A DNA stretch of 64,000 nucleotides from Aquisalibacillus elongatus (GTDB lineage Bacteria; Bacillota; Bacilli; Bacillales; Alkalibacillaceae), in the NCBI RefSeq assembly GCF_003843875.1, contig NZ_RKRF01000010.1, positions 186,001 through 250,000 on the forward strand, given 5' to 3'. Below, piece after piece: positions 8,770 through 17,440 of this stretch. A model generated the notes under the pieces. It searched no databases. It was given only the letters and a program-made list of their open reading frames with translations, and was not told the DNA's origin. A program made the translations under genes and the position numbers. Numbering within the stretch: the stretch's first letter is position 1; every line of letters starts with the position of its first letter.

Positions 8770-8841
8770 TGACTCCGAGTGGACTTGAACCACCGACCCC
8801 TTGCCTGTCAAGCAAGTGCTCTCCCGCTGAGCTACGGAGTC
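8770..8841 (-). tRNA. tRNA-Val(GAC), 3' CCA not encoded
   Basis: The minus strand folds as a tRNA: acceptor GACTCCG/CGGAGTC, D-arm GCTC...GAGC, anticodon stem CTTGC/GCAAG with loop TTGACAG (anticodon GAC, reading GUC/GUU valine codons), and T-arm GGTGG-TTCAAGT-CCACT. The discriminator base is A and the next bases are CT, so CCA must be added enzymatically. A single tRNA gene with its own terminator. Confidence 0.93.
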
Positions 8842-8938
8842 ATATTGTTGAAAAATGTTTAAATAAAATTTATCGACAAATATTAATATAATAGCTTATA
8901 CTGTTTATGTCAACACTTTTTCGGTCGGAGGTTCAAAT

Positions 8939-9130
8939 ATGTTAGCAAGAATTCTGACGTACTTATTGATTGGCGGTTTATTAATCGCTGCAGTTGCTGT
9001 TACCGCACCGCAATATTTATATTACTTATTTATTGCATTTGGTGTTGTGTTTGTAATTGGAACTGGCTATTTAGCCTTTGTTTATGCAAAACGAGTTATC
9101 ACGTTGATTAAGGACTTAAAAGAAGGATAG
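8939..9130 (+). CDS. Two-TM membrane protein, 63 aa
   Basis: ATG 8939 follows TCGGAGGT with 7-base spacing. The product has two hydrophobic helices (about 4-25 and 29-50) and a basic tail RVITLIKDLKEG. No family recognised. It stands alone between tRNA-Val and a terminator. Confidence 0.65.
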   Translation: MLARILTYLLIGGLLIAAVAVTAPQYLYYLFIAFGVVFVIGTGYLAFVYAKRVITLIKDLKEG

Positions 9131-9138
9131 AAGTTAAT

Positions 9139-9169
9139 GTCGTGCCTTATCATAAGGTGCGACTTTTTT
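9139..9169 (+). terminator. Intrinsic terminator
   Basis: GTCGTGCCTTA (9139-9149) pairs with TAAGGTGCGAC (9153-9163), including two G-T wobbles, and is followed by six T residues. It ends the 63-aa membrane protein gene. Confidence 0.85.
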
Positions 9170-9334
9170 ATTGAAAAATCGTATGTGTAACTATAGGAAG
9201 TTTGAAGTATAATAAATCTCCAATTTAAAAATATGGTAAAATTAGTTAAAGGAATTTCTGTTTTTTCTTAGAACTATGTTAGTAAATTGCATAATCAGAA
9301 TGAGTATAGTAGAGCAAAAGACTGGGGGATATTT

Positions 9335-9904
9335 ATGAATAAATTATCCAAAATTTTATTGGTCGCTATGGCTATCTTAGTCATTGCTTTTGGAATTATA
9401 TTCAATCAGTACAAACAAGTACTTGATGAACGAGAACGTCAATGGGAACGTTTTTTAAACGAGTTTTATTTTGCTTTAGATGTTGCTATTCGATCAATTG
9501 AAGCTGTTCTAAATAATGAAGATCAGATAGAAGATCAGAGATTAGAAGAACAACTAAATGAACTTAGTACTTATTTAATTAAATCTGGGACGATTTTAGA
9601 GGCTGCTCAGGATTTTCATGATCATGATATTCGAAATACACAATTTTTTCAGGTAGCAGCTGATTCTATACCAACAGTAGCTGAACTTAAAGGTGAAAGT
9701 CCACTGGATGGAGATTCTTTATACGAGCAAGAGAGGGAGTTAATGAAGTTCATACATATCACATTGACAGAGGGTAAGCAGTTACTTTATTCAGAGGAAA
9801 CGGGGCAAGAAAATCCTAATTTATCGGTTGATGAATTTAATGAAATAATCCAAGGTCATTTTGGTCATGCGTTAAATGAATTATTTTATGAAATGGATCA
9901 ATGA
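9335..9904 (+). CDS. Membrane-anchored extracytoplasmic helical protein
   Basis: From ATG 9335 (preceded by CTGGGGGA) the product is 189 residues: one N-terminal membrane helix (about 7-27) and an acidic, probably helical exterior domain. A longer in-frame start at TTG 9287 lacks a ribosome site. No family recognised. The next gene starts 10 bases later, so this protein and the membrane-tethered PstS-like protein are probably made together and may interact outside the membrane. Confidence 0.7.
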   Translation: MNKLSKILLVAMAILVIAFGIIFNQYKQVLDERERQWERFLNEFYFALDVAIRSIEAVLNNEDQIEDQRLEEQLNELSTYLIKSGTILEAAQDFHDHDIRNTQFFQVAADSIPTVAELKGESPLDGDSLYEQERELMKFIHITLTEGKQLLYSEETGQENPNLSVDEFNEIIQGHFGHALNELFYEMDQ

Positions 9905-9914
9905 GGAGTTATTT

Positions 9915-11090
9915 ATGGAAAAATATATGTGGCTAGGTTCAAAAGTTCTTGTAACAATTATTTTAACAATTGGAATTATATTCACTAGTTTACTAGCAAT
10001 CATTTATACATCGATGACGGTATCGACTGGGCGGACTCTCGTATATGTTTTAATTATTCTACTAGCTTTAGGAATCGTAGTTTTTTGGATTTTAGGTGTA
10101 TTTAATATCCTTCACACGAAAAAGTTAGTGATATCAATGGGGATTTATTTCGGAATGTGTCTACTCGTTTTTGTAGGGTATCAATGGTATGTAAATTATT
10201 TGGATTCCTTGGAAGTGGTGAGTACTCAAGATGTTGATTTGAGAGCTTATCAACCGTTTACAGAAGGAAATGAGCTAGTGACCTTTGATGAAGAATCTAC
10301 GATAGACTTGGAAAATGAGCTGCCGGTCTTAGATGGGGCAACAGCACTGTATCCAGTTTATGCAGCATTTGCTCAGGCTGTTTATCCGGAGAAAGACTAT
10401 CCATTTTATGAAGGAGAAGTGATGGTCACTCAGACACCTCGGGCTTATGAAAATCTATTAAATGATCGAGCTGATTTAATTTTTGTTGCTGGTCCATCCC
10501 ATCAACAAAAGCAAGCGTTTGAAACTAACGGTAAAGAGCTAAATATGACACCGATTGGAAAAGAAGCGTTTGTGTTTTTTGTCAATGTAGATAATCCAGT
10601 AGATGAATTGACGGTTGAAGAGGTTCAAGGAATTTATTCAGGTGAGATTACCAATTGGAAAGACGTAGGTGGTCAGGATGAAGCGATTAAAGCTTTTCAA
10701 CGACCAGAGAATAGTGGTAGTCAGACAACGTTAGAAAAAATTATGGATGGTGTACAGCTTATGGAGCCACCGAAGGATGATGTCGTCTCAGGCATGGGTG
10801 GTATTATTGAAGAAACATCGGACTATCGAAACCATCGAAATTCGATTGGCTTTTCTTTCCGATATTTTGCGAATGAAATGGTCGAACAAGGTGAGATAAA
10901 ATTTCTAGAAATCAATGGGGTATACCCAGATAAAGCGTCTGTGCAAGAAGGTACCTATCTTTTTACTGATCATTTTTATGCTGTAAGTACGGAATCAAGT
11001 CATGACAATGTGGCGGAATTCAAGGATTGGATTTTATCAAACCAAGGTCAAGAATTGATTGAGGAAACGGGTTATGTGCCTGTGAAATAA
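9915..11090 (+). CDS. PstS-like substrate-binding domain fused to three TM helices
   Basis: The 391-residue product has three membrane helices (about 9-31, 39-62, 69-90) and then a PBP-like domain outside the cell. Phosphate-binding-protein motifs are clear: LDGATALYPVYAAFAQAVYP, VEEVQGIYSGEITNWKDVGG, RPENSGSQTTLEKIM and a terminal IEETGYVPV. Ordinary PstS proteins are secreted lipoproteins and sit beside pstCAB permease genes; here there is no lipobox and no transporter nearby. Start ATG 9915 has GAGGAG 7 bases upstream. A phosphate (or other oxyanion) sensing or capture role on the membrane is inferred. Confidence 0.8.
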   Translation: MEKYMWLGSKVLVTIILTIGIIFTSLLAIIYTSMTVSTGRTLVYVLIILLALGIVVFWILGVFNILHTKKLVISMGIYFGMCLLVFVGYQWYVNYLDSLEVVSTQDVDLRAYQPFTEGNELVTFDEESTIDLENELPVLDGATALYPVYAAFAQAVYPEKDYPFYEGEVMVTQTPRAYENLLNDRADLIFVAGPSHQQKQAFETNGKELNMTPIGKEAFVFFVNVDNPVDELTVEEVQGIYSGEITNWKDVGGQDEAIKAFQRPENSGSQTTLEKIMDGVQLMEPPKDDVVSGMGGIIEETSDYRNHRNSIGFSFRYFANEMVEQGEIKFLEINGVYPDKASVQEGTYLFTDHFYAVSTESSHDNVAEFKDWILSNQGQELIEETGYVPVK

Positions 11091-11126
11091 GAAAAGCTGT
11101 TCATTAGACTGGACAGCTTTTCTATT
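11091..11126. terminator. Bidirectional terminator between convergent genes
   Basis: GAAAAGCTGT (11091-11100) pairs with ACAGCTTTTC (11113-11122). A/T runs on both sides let it serve the plus-strand PstS-like gene and the minus-strand lipoprotein gene, whose stop codon (11122-11124) overlaps the stem. Confidence 0.75.
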
Positions 11127-11784
11127 GAAATTGTATAAGTGGAATACTTGTAATCTTAACTTTTTCACCTTCACGAAGTTCAACGGTGGGGTTCGTTGAC
11201 ACATAAGGGCCATCGACGACTTCATAAACTCGGTCATTACCGTCTTGTGAGAAAATTTGAAGGTAACCTGAGCCTCCTTGACCTACGGCTTCGTATGTTC
11301 CTTCATCAATATCTAATCCTACTTCCCAAATACCAGAAGCAAGCATATTTTCTTGCAAGTCGTCCTCAGCGGGCATAACACTTATATTTTCAAACCCATC
11401 GACTTTGATCGTATGGTCCTCACTAAGGTCAACGGTTAAAGATTCAACGCCATTGGGCCCTAGGACGTCATGAATCAATAGCTCATCTTCTGAGTCGTGT
11501 ATGTAGACGTTCCCAGCACCATATCCTGCTATCGTATAACGCCCCTCGTTGACGGTTAAATAATCGTGTGCATCAGGTATTTTACTGCTAACGGTTTCAG
11601 CTTCTTCATTGTTACGATCGACTGAGTTGTAAATCGTATCGCTAATTTCTAATAATTGTTCTTTTTCCTCGCCGATGATCTCAAAGTTATCTACATATGC
11701 CTTTTCCTCAGGTGTTTCTCCTTGGTTGCATGCAGCAAGTATTGCGAATAAGACAAAGTAACCAATTAACTGGAATCGTTTCAT
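11122..11784 (-). CDS. Lipoprotein with two related beta-rich repeats, end of ABC operon
   Basis: From ATG 11784 (AGGAGT about 9 bases upstream) the product is 220 residues with a lipoprotein signal peptide and lipobox ILAAC. Two stretches resemble each other: VNEGRYTIAGYGAGNVYIHD with a following VESLTVDLSEDHTIKVDGFE, and IDEGTYEAVGQGGSGYLQIF with a following NPTVELREGEKVKITS. This suggests a duplicated small beta domain. An in-frame ATG at 11862 overlaps the ABC ATPase gene and lacks a signal peptide, so it is rejected. It is the last gene of a four-gene ABC operon and may be an accessory or sensor protein. Function unknown. Confidence 0.75.
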   Translation of the reverse strand: MKRFQLIGYFVLFAILAACNQGETPEEKAYVDNFEIIGEEKEQLLEISDTIYNSVDRNNEEAETVSSKIPDAHDYLTVNEGRYTIAGYGAGNVYIHDSEDELLIHDVLGPNGVESLTVDLSEDHTIKVDGFENISVMPAEDDLQENMLASGIWEVGLDIDEGTYEAVGQGGSGYLQIFSQDGNDRVYEVVDGPYVSTNPTVELREGEKVKITSIPLIQFQ

Positions 11785-11797
11785 CCGTATCTGACTC

Positions 11798-12685
11798 CTA
11801 TATTTGATAGTATTTTTCATAGTATTCAAGGGTTCCGAGTGGCCCAATTGATAGTTCTTCATCGAATTTCAGAAGTTGTTTCATCCAGTAGGTCTGTTCG
11901 TTCAGTGGCAAGTTACTGAATGGTAGGCATAGTAAATGTTCAGCAATATATTCATGGTCTTCAGGTAAGTCGATCATTTGTTTAATCTCGTGATAGGTTT
12001 CGGGTGTTGCTTTTATTTTTAAGTATGTTTGTTCGTGTTGATTGGGTCTGTGTTGATGAATAATATCACCGTCTTTTAAAAATAAAACGCGATCAGCATA
12101 TAAATCTAAGTTTTCTAGTAAGTGTGATGCAACAAAAATTAATTTCTGTTCGTTTTTCATCTCGATTAATTTTTGAGAAATTAACGAGACATTCGAAATG
12201 TCTAATCCATTCATGACTTCATCCATTAACATGATAGATGAGTCAGCGGCAACCATCATGGCAAAACAAAGACGTTGTCTCATACCAAGTGAGTATGTCT
12301 TAACCTTGTTTTTAACGTAACCTTCCATGTTTAACTCACGTGTGATATCTTTAACCTTTTTCTGACCCTTCCACATGTGCTTATAGAGTTTAATGTGATC
12401 AACACCTGATAGTTCTTCAAATAAATCACTCTGATCTGGGAATGTTGTCAGTTGTTTATGGATTTTAAGCTGGTCTTTCTCAGATTTATACGTGTATTCT
12501 TCGTTAAACACGATGGAACCCTGATTCGGTTTAACGTAGTTGGCCATGACATTAAATAATGTAGTTTTACCTGTGCCGTTTGGTGCTGCTAGACCTATAA
12601 TTTCACCTTTTTCAGCGCTAAGTGATAACTGATCTAACACTTTATGGTTTTTATAAGAAACAGTGACGTCTTTAATCTCTATCAT
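11798..12685 (-). CDS. ABC transporter ATP-binding protein
   Basis: The 295-residue product has Walker A GLAAPNGTGKTT, signature SLGMRQR, Walker B SIMLMDE and the H-loop SHLLEN, all intact, followed by a roughly 80-residue C-terminal extension common in ABC-2 exporters. In the Walker A motif Ala-Pro replaces the common Gly-Pro/His. ATG 12685 is preceded by GAGGG at good spacing. It energises the two permeases encoded upstream. Substrate unknown. Confidence 0.93.
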   Translation of the reverse strand: MIEIKDVTVSYKNHKVLDQLSLSAEKGEIIGLAAPNGTGKTTLFNVMANYVKPNQGSIVFNEEYTYKSEKDQLKIHKQLTTFPDQSDLFEELSGVDHIKLYKHMWKGQKKVKDITRELNMEGYVKNKVKTYSLGMRQRLCFAMMVAADSSIMLMDEVMNGLDISNVSLISQKLIEMKNEQKLIFVASHLLENLDLYADRVLFLKDGDIIHQHRPNQHEQTYLKIKATPETYHEIKQMIDLPEDHEYIAEHLLCLPFSNLPLNEQTYWMKQLLKFDEELSIGPLGTLEYYEKYYQI

Positions 12686-12701
12686 ATAAACCCTCATTTC
12701 A

Positions 12702-13856
12702 TTAGTTTTTGGCTTCAATTCTGAATAACTGTTTAAGGCTATAAAAGTTAAGCTTTTGATTAATATATATCACAATAAGGGTGACAACAGCTAAAACCGT
12801 AAGCCAAATCATCGCATAGCCATAATCAAGCCCAGGTTGGTTTAAAGTTTCAGCAAGCTCACCTGAGAGTACTTTTGACATATCTACATACGTAAACGGA
12901 CGTAGAAATGGTACATATTCCAATGCAGGTGTTAAGAGCATTGGAATTAGAAAGATTCCTAATCCAGCAATTAAGTTGACGAAAGCGTTGTTAAATAAAA
13001 GGTTTAGTAAGACTGATAGTATTAAGATTAAAAGTGTCGTAACGATGATTGCTAGAAACATATATGTTAGATATTGGCTTACAGGGACGATTGTCATATC
13101 ACCATTTTGGTAAATGGTTATGGGTTGCTGAAAACTCCCAAATCCGACCTGGTTGTTGGCCAACCACCCGCCTATACATAACCCCAGTACTAAAGTCGTC
13201 ATGATATAAAGGAAGTGAATCTTAACTTTGACAATCATTTTTTTGAAAAAAGTGATCGGGATTCCACTCATGACTGTTTCGTGCCGTCGTTCCATTGTAA
13301 GAATTTCACTACCGCTAATGAGTACAATCGTTAACAGTAATAGTCCGCTTATCATATCTACACTAGTGACCAAGAATTGGCTCGTCGTATTCGGGTTTGT
13401 TTCAATCGGTAAGTTATGTTGATCTAAATAACTCAGCATGTCTAGGTCTGATTCAACTTTTTCTTTAGGATAAATGTTATCTTCCGGGATACCAGTATTA
13501 CCTTGTTCATGTGCTTCAAGCCTTAGGTCATGTAGTCGGTAGCCTTCTTCAATAAACAGTTCACGATTTTCATTTATATAATAGATTTGCATGTTTAATG
13601 TTGAAAGCTGTTGTAGCAAGTTTTCATGCATGGCTTGGAACTCCGGTGATGAATCTTGTATAGCCTCCATCTGGTAAATAGCAGAGTCAACAACCTCTTT
13701 TTCAGCCTCTTTTTGTTCCTTTACGGTTATGTGTGTTTCATTTGTCTGTTGAATGAACAGAAGCGGAAAAAATAGGAGAAGAAGCAGTCCTATAAGTAAA
13801 TGTTTTTTATTTGAGATCAGAAGCTTAAGTTCAAATAATGTATATTTCCAATACAT
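12702..13856 (-). CDS. ABC-2-type permease (subunit 1)
   Basis: The 384-residue product has an N-terminal membrane helix (about 20-37), a long acidic extracytoplasmic region (about 40-165, helical, Gln/Glu-rich), and about five further helices to the C terminus. This is the plan of ABC-2 permeases with a large loop after helix 1. ATG 13856 follows AAGGTGG. It lies 16 bases upstream of both its permease partner and the ATPase gene, so the subunits are clearly co-transcribed. Confidence 0.85.
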   Translation of the reverse strand: MYWKYTLFELKLLISNKKHLLIGLLLLLFFPLLFIQQTNETHITVKEQKEAEKEVVDSAIYQMEAIQDSSPEFQAMHENLLQQLSTLNMQIYYINENRELFIEEGYRLHDLRLEAHEQGNTGIPEDNIYPKEKVESDLDMLSYLDQHNLPIETNPNTTSQFLVTSVDMISGLLLLTIVLISGSEILTMERRHETVMSGIPITFFKKMIVKVKIHFLYIMTTLVLGLCIGGWLANNQVGFGSFQQPITIYQNGDMTIVPVSQYLTYMFLAIIVTTLLILILSVLLNLLFNNAFVNLIAGLGIFLIPMLLTPALEYVPFLRPFTYVDMSKVLSGELAETLNQPGLDYGYAMIWLTVLAVVTLIVIYINQKLNFYSLKQLFRIEAKN

Positions 13857-13872
13857 GTGTTTTCCACCTTAT

Positions 13873-15078
13873 TTAAGTTTGAAAGAATTTTTGTCGAGTA
13901 ATCCATTTGCTAGTTAAGAAAAACAGAATTTCTATAATGAATAGTGTGATTAAAAGGACCGTTATACCTTGTTGAAAGTTGATGTTATCAACATTAATTA
14001 AGAAATTTTTCTCGAACGTTATACTTTGACCGACGTCAAAGTAAGTCTGTGGAAAGTACTGTAGTTCAATTCCAAATAATTCACGTGTTGTTCTTGAAGA
14101 GTAAATGATTTCGGATATTAAGAAAAAGGTGCTCACAAATAAGACGATTCCCACATTGCGACTCACTAGACTTAACCACATATTTAGACGATTAAATATT
14201 AACGTTATGATGATTAATAGAATGGATGATTTTAATAGTAATTCTGATATTGAAATCATTTCATAATGCTCAATCCCCAACATTTCGAAATTCACTTTGA
14301 TCGGAATTTGCATATCTAAATGCCCGAATCCATATAAGGAAGAAATCAGTACAAGTCCCAATCCAATTAACCCTAGAGTTAGCAATAAAGCATAAGCATA
14401 AGAAATAAAGCTTTTAACGTTTAACATGAGATACCACGACGTCGGGAAGCCTTGTAGTAAAGTCTTATGATGCTTGTCTCTTGTTAACGCGTCGCTACTA
14501 ATAAAAATGAAAATAAATATGATGATGTAGACGAATGAATTAGATAATAGCTTTTGTAATTGTTGTAATGCGGTGTTTTCGGTCAACATACTATAGTTGA
14601 TTGTGTGATCTTGATTTAGGTAGCTTTGTAATCGTAATAAGGTTTTATCATATAAGTGTTGTTGGTCCTTGCCCGGAATGGGTGATTCCATAAACAAGTC
14701 ACCCCCAACATACTCTGTTCTGCCACTTGTTGTTAAGTAATCGAGTCTATGTACCGTATAACGCCTAAAGTTATCATTTTCAAAGGCTCTCATTTGTTTT
14801 TGATGTGTATTAATATAATATGCCATGTTGTTATGGACAGGCCCTGACATGCCACCTATTCCAGTGTTTCCGGTTTGTCTTCTGGTTTCCTGTTGTGCTT
14901 CAATTTCGTTAAGTTCAAACTGTTTAGCCTCAGGGTCAAATGACTCAGGGTGGGTGTCATGGTCGATTAGGACAAAAGCATAAATAATTAATAGAATCCC
15001 TAATAATGAAGCAAATAATAGATTTTTTTTACTAGTGAGTGTCAGCTTGAATTCATGTTTAATGAGTGAACGAATCAT
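13873..15078 (-). CDS. ABC-2-type permease (subunit 2)
   Basis: From ATG 15078 (AAGGAG 6 bases upstream) the product is 401 residues with the same plan as the neighbouring permease: helix 1 (about 18-37), a roughly 130-residue exterior domain, then several helices. A longer frame to 15165 has no ribosome site. The two permeases are paralogues by architecture and probably form a heterodimer. First gene of the operon; the promoter should lie in 15079-15250. Confidence 0.85.
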   Translation of the reverse strand: MIRSLIKHEFKLTLTSKKNLLFASLLGILLIIYAFVLIDHDTHPESFDPEAKQFELNEIEAQQETRRQTGNTGIGGMSGPVHNNMAYYINTHQKQMRAFENDNFRRYTVHRLDYLTTSGRTEYVGGDLFMESPIPGKDQQHLYDKTLLRLQSYLNQDHTINYSMLTENTALQQLQKLLSNSFVYIIIFIFIFISSDALTRDKHHKTLLQGFPTSWYLMLNVKSFISYAYALLLTLGLIGLGLVLISSLYGFGHLDMQIPIKVNFEMLGIEHYEMISISELLLKSSILLIIITLIFNRLNMWLSLVSRNVGIVLFVSTFFLISEIIYSSRTTRELFGIELQYFPQTYFDVGQSITFEKNFLINVDNINFQQGITVLLITLFIIEILFFLTSKWITRQKFFQT

Positions 15079-15254
15079 GATTGAACTCCTTAATAAGTCG
15101 AAAGTATTATATGTGATTGTATAATAACACAAAATAATTGTAAATTTGTGAATATTCATGAACATTTTTGTTTTTTCTTGTCGAAGTTTGTAGTGAGTGA
15201 AGACGTTTTTAATTTTTTGAATATTTGATAAAATGTGGTTAACGGGGGATGTGC

Positions 15255-15839
15255 ATGAGTCAAATTAGTAAAAAAGAAAAAATTATTGCAAGTATTATAT
15301 TGGCCCTCATTGGTTTATTTATTATTTGGGTTACTGGGCTATTAAATATGTGGCTGAATGGGATGAGTCATGTGATGGGTGATTCTGATTTTAAGCATCA
15401 AAGTTCTTTAATTGAAGAAGAGCAGACTGTTGAGTTAGATTTAAGTGATCTAAGTATAAATGAAGGTAAAACATTATATATGAACGAAACACAACATATT
15501 TACGTATCAGAGGTACTGGAACAAGAAGGTTATTATGAAGTTGTATTTCGATCAAAGGGAAACTATGGTTATGAAGGGGCGACATTAGTAACAGGTATCA
15601 AATATCAAACTGATGAACCCTACAGTTCTACACTTGTTGCAGATGCCGTAGCGACTCTAAATGGTCAGACTCAAGAATTGCATACATCTCGTTCAACTAG
15701 CTTAATTTATCGAGATGGCGATGAGTTTGGATATTACATTCCGAAATCAGGAATTGATGTGAGTCAAAATCACATTGTTGAAATAACGGTAACAGGATTA
15801 GTTTATAACAGGTGGTTTAATTTTGATCGAGTCTATTAA
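15255..15839 (+). CDS. Membrane-anchored extracytoplasmic protein, unknown
   Basis: ATG 15255 is about 6 bases after GGGGGA; the in-frame ATG 15249 is too close to it. The 194-residue product has one N-terminal membrane helix (about 10-32) and a beta-rich exterior domain with no motif I recognise. It is divergent from the ABC operon and precedes the cytochrome bd operon with no clear terminator between them. Confidence 0.65.
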   Translation: MSQISKKEKIIASIILALIGLFIIWVTGLLNMWLNGMSHVMGDSDFKHQSSLIEEEQTVELDLSDLSINEGKTLYMNETQHIYVSEVLEQEGYYEVVFRSKGNYGYEGATLVTGIKYQTDEPYSSTLVADAVATLNGQTQELHTSRSTSLIYRDGDEFGYYIPKSGIDVSQNHIVEITVTGLVYNRWFNFDRVY

Positions 15840-15880
15840 AGGATATTTTTGGGTGATGAAAATAATAGTTATATGCAATT

Positions 15881-15898
15881 TTGTGAAATAGTTCACAA
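15881..15898. promoter_or_regulatory. Rex (redox repressor) operator
   Basis: TTGTGAA-ATAG-TTCACAA is a perfect 7-4-7 palindrome and matches the Firmicute Rex consensus (TTGTGAAW4TTCACAA) except for one G in the spacer. Rex senses NADH/NAD+ and represses cyd genes when NADH is low. The site is 89 bases upstream of the first small gene of the cytochrome bd operon. Confidence 0.85.
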
Positions 15899-15987
15899 AA
15901 TCATCATTGAATAGTAACATTCCGTTAACGATTTAGGGATTAGTTAAAAGGTTGAATAGGGTATGATGGTAGTGAAGGGGAGATTCT

Positions 15988-16077
15988 ATGTATAAAAAAC
16001 ATGAAAAATGGTTGATTATCCTCAGTTTTGTAGTAGCGAGTATTATGTTGTTGTCGATTATTGGACGACTGTTTTAA
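15988..16077 (+). CDS. Small single-TM peptide preceding cydA (29 aa)
   Basis: ATG 15988 follows GAAGGGGAG. The 29-residue product has a basic N-terminus (MYKKHEK), one hydrophobic helix WLIILSFVVASIMLLSIIG and a short RLF tail. It lies between the Rex box and cydA, 19 bases before the cydA start, so it is co-transcribed with cytochrome bd. It does not resemble CydX or CydS. It might be a further small oxidase subunit or an assembly peptide; this is inference. Confidence 0.6.
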   Translation: MYKKHEKWLIILSFVVASIMLLSIIGRLF

Positions 16078-16096
16078 ATAAAAGGGGGTTGAACTC

Positions 16097-17440
16097 ATGT
16101 GGGAATATGATCCGGTGATGTTCAGCCGGATTCTGACGGGATTAACGTTGGCGTTTCATATTATATACGCCACAATTGGCGTTGGGGTCCCGCTGATGAT
16201 TGCGATTGCGCAATGGATTGGGATTAAGAAAAATGATGAGCATTATATTCTCCTTGCTAGACGCTGGACGCGTGGGTTCGTCATTACTGTTGCGGTAGGT
16301 GTCGTAACAGGTACAGCGATTGGCTTGCAGTTGTCACTGTTATGGCCAAACTTTATGGAATTAGCGGGGCATGTAATTAGTCTACCGCTATTTTTAGAGA
16401 CTTTTGCGTTTTTCTTTGAAGCAATTTTCTTAGGGATTTATTTATATACGTGGGATCGGTTTGAAAATCAGAAGAAGCATATGTTGCTACTGATTCCGGT
16501 TGCCATTGGTGCGTCATTCTCAGCGTTTTTCATTACAATGGTAAACGCCTTTATGAATACACCTGCTGGCTTTGACATTGTGAATGGAGCCTTAGTGAAT
16601 GTTGATCCATTAGCTGCGATGTTTAATCCAGCAACACCGACGAAAGTCGCGCATGTGTTAACGACAGCTTATATGACGTCGGCCTTTATTTTGGCGTCAA
16701 TTGCCGCATTTCAAATATTTAAAGGTCGAGATCATATTTATCATAAAAAGTCACTTTACTTGATGATGAAAGTCGGGCTTATTTTCTCGATTGCAACTGT
16801 ATTAGTTGGAGACTTATCAGGTAAGTTTTTAGCTGAATATCAGCCAGAGAAGTTAGCAGCTGCTGAGTGGCATTTTGAAACGGAAGAAGCAGCGTCGTTG
16901 TTAATGTTTGGTTATTTGGATGATGAAGGCGACGTTCAAGGTGCGATTGAGATACCATATATGTTAAGTATTTTAGCGCATGGTGATCCGACTTCAGAGG
17001 TAACGGGATTAAATGAGTATCCTGAAGAAGAGCAGCCACCACTTATTGTTCACTATTTCTTTGACTTAATGGTTACAATCGGTATGTGGTTGACGTTTAT
17101 TTCTGCCTTTTACTGGCTAGCTGTAAGGCGTAAGTGGAAAGTGATTAAAAATAAAGTTTTTAATTTCATCCTTGTATTGTCAGGACCACTTGCAATCATG
17201 GCGATTGAGATGGGTTGGTTCTTTGCAGAATTCGGGCGACAGCCATGGATTTTACGAGGGGTTATGAAAACACCTGAAGGCGCAACTTCCGCAGCTTATG
17301 TCGATACAATGTTATTTTTATTCGTTGGATTATATCTCGTGTTAGGAACCGCGAGTGTCATTGTGTTAACGAAAATGTTTAAGAAAAATCCAGTCGAACG
17401 AGAGCTGGAAGATCATGCCCAGGAAAGGGGTGAGTGGTAA
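16097..17440 (+). CDS. cydA: Cytochrome bd quinol oxidase subunit I
   Basis: The 447-residue multi-pass protein has the cydA hallmarks: His21 (the heme b595 ligand position) in AFHIIYATIGVG, the short Firmicute-type Q loop around AEYQPEKLAAAEWHFE and GWFFAEFGRQPW near the C terminus. It oxidises quinol and reduces O2 to water with high affinity. Start ATG 16097 follows AAAGGGGG. It overlaps cydB by one base (TAATG). The Rex operator upstream predicts induction when oxygen is low. Confidence 0.96.
   Translation: MWEYDPVMFSRILTGLTLAFHIIYATIGVGVPLMIAIAQWIGIKKNDEHYILLARRWTRGFVITVAVGVVTGTAIGLQLSLLWPNFMELAGHVISLPLFLETFAFFFEAIFLGIYLYTWDRFENQKKHMLLLIPVAIGASFSAFFITMVNAFMNTPAGFDIVNGALVNVDPLAAMFNPATPTKVAHVLTTAYMTSAFILASIAAFQIFKGRDHIYHKKSLYLMMKVGLIFSIATVLVGDLSGKFLAEYQPEKLAAAEWHFETEEAASLLMFGYLDDEGDVQGAIEIPYMLSILAHGDPTSEVTGLNEYPEEEQPPLIVHYFFDLMVTIGMWLTFISAFYWLAVRRKWKVIKNKVFNFILVLSGPLAIMAIEMGWFFAEFGRQPWILRGVMKTPEGATSAAYVDTMLFLFVGLYLVLGTASVIVLTKMFKKNPVERELEDHAQERGEW

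Noticed and set aside
8770-8841. tRNA read as tRNA-Asp because of a visible GTC on the plus strand
   Set aside because: The gene is on the minus strand; the anticodon loop there is TTGACAG, so the anticodon is GAC (Val).
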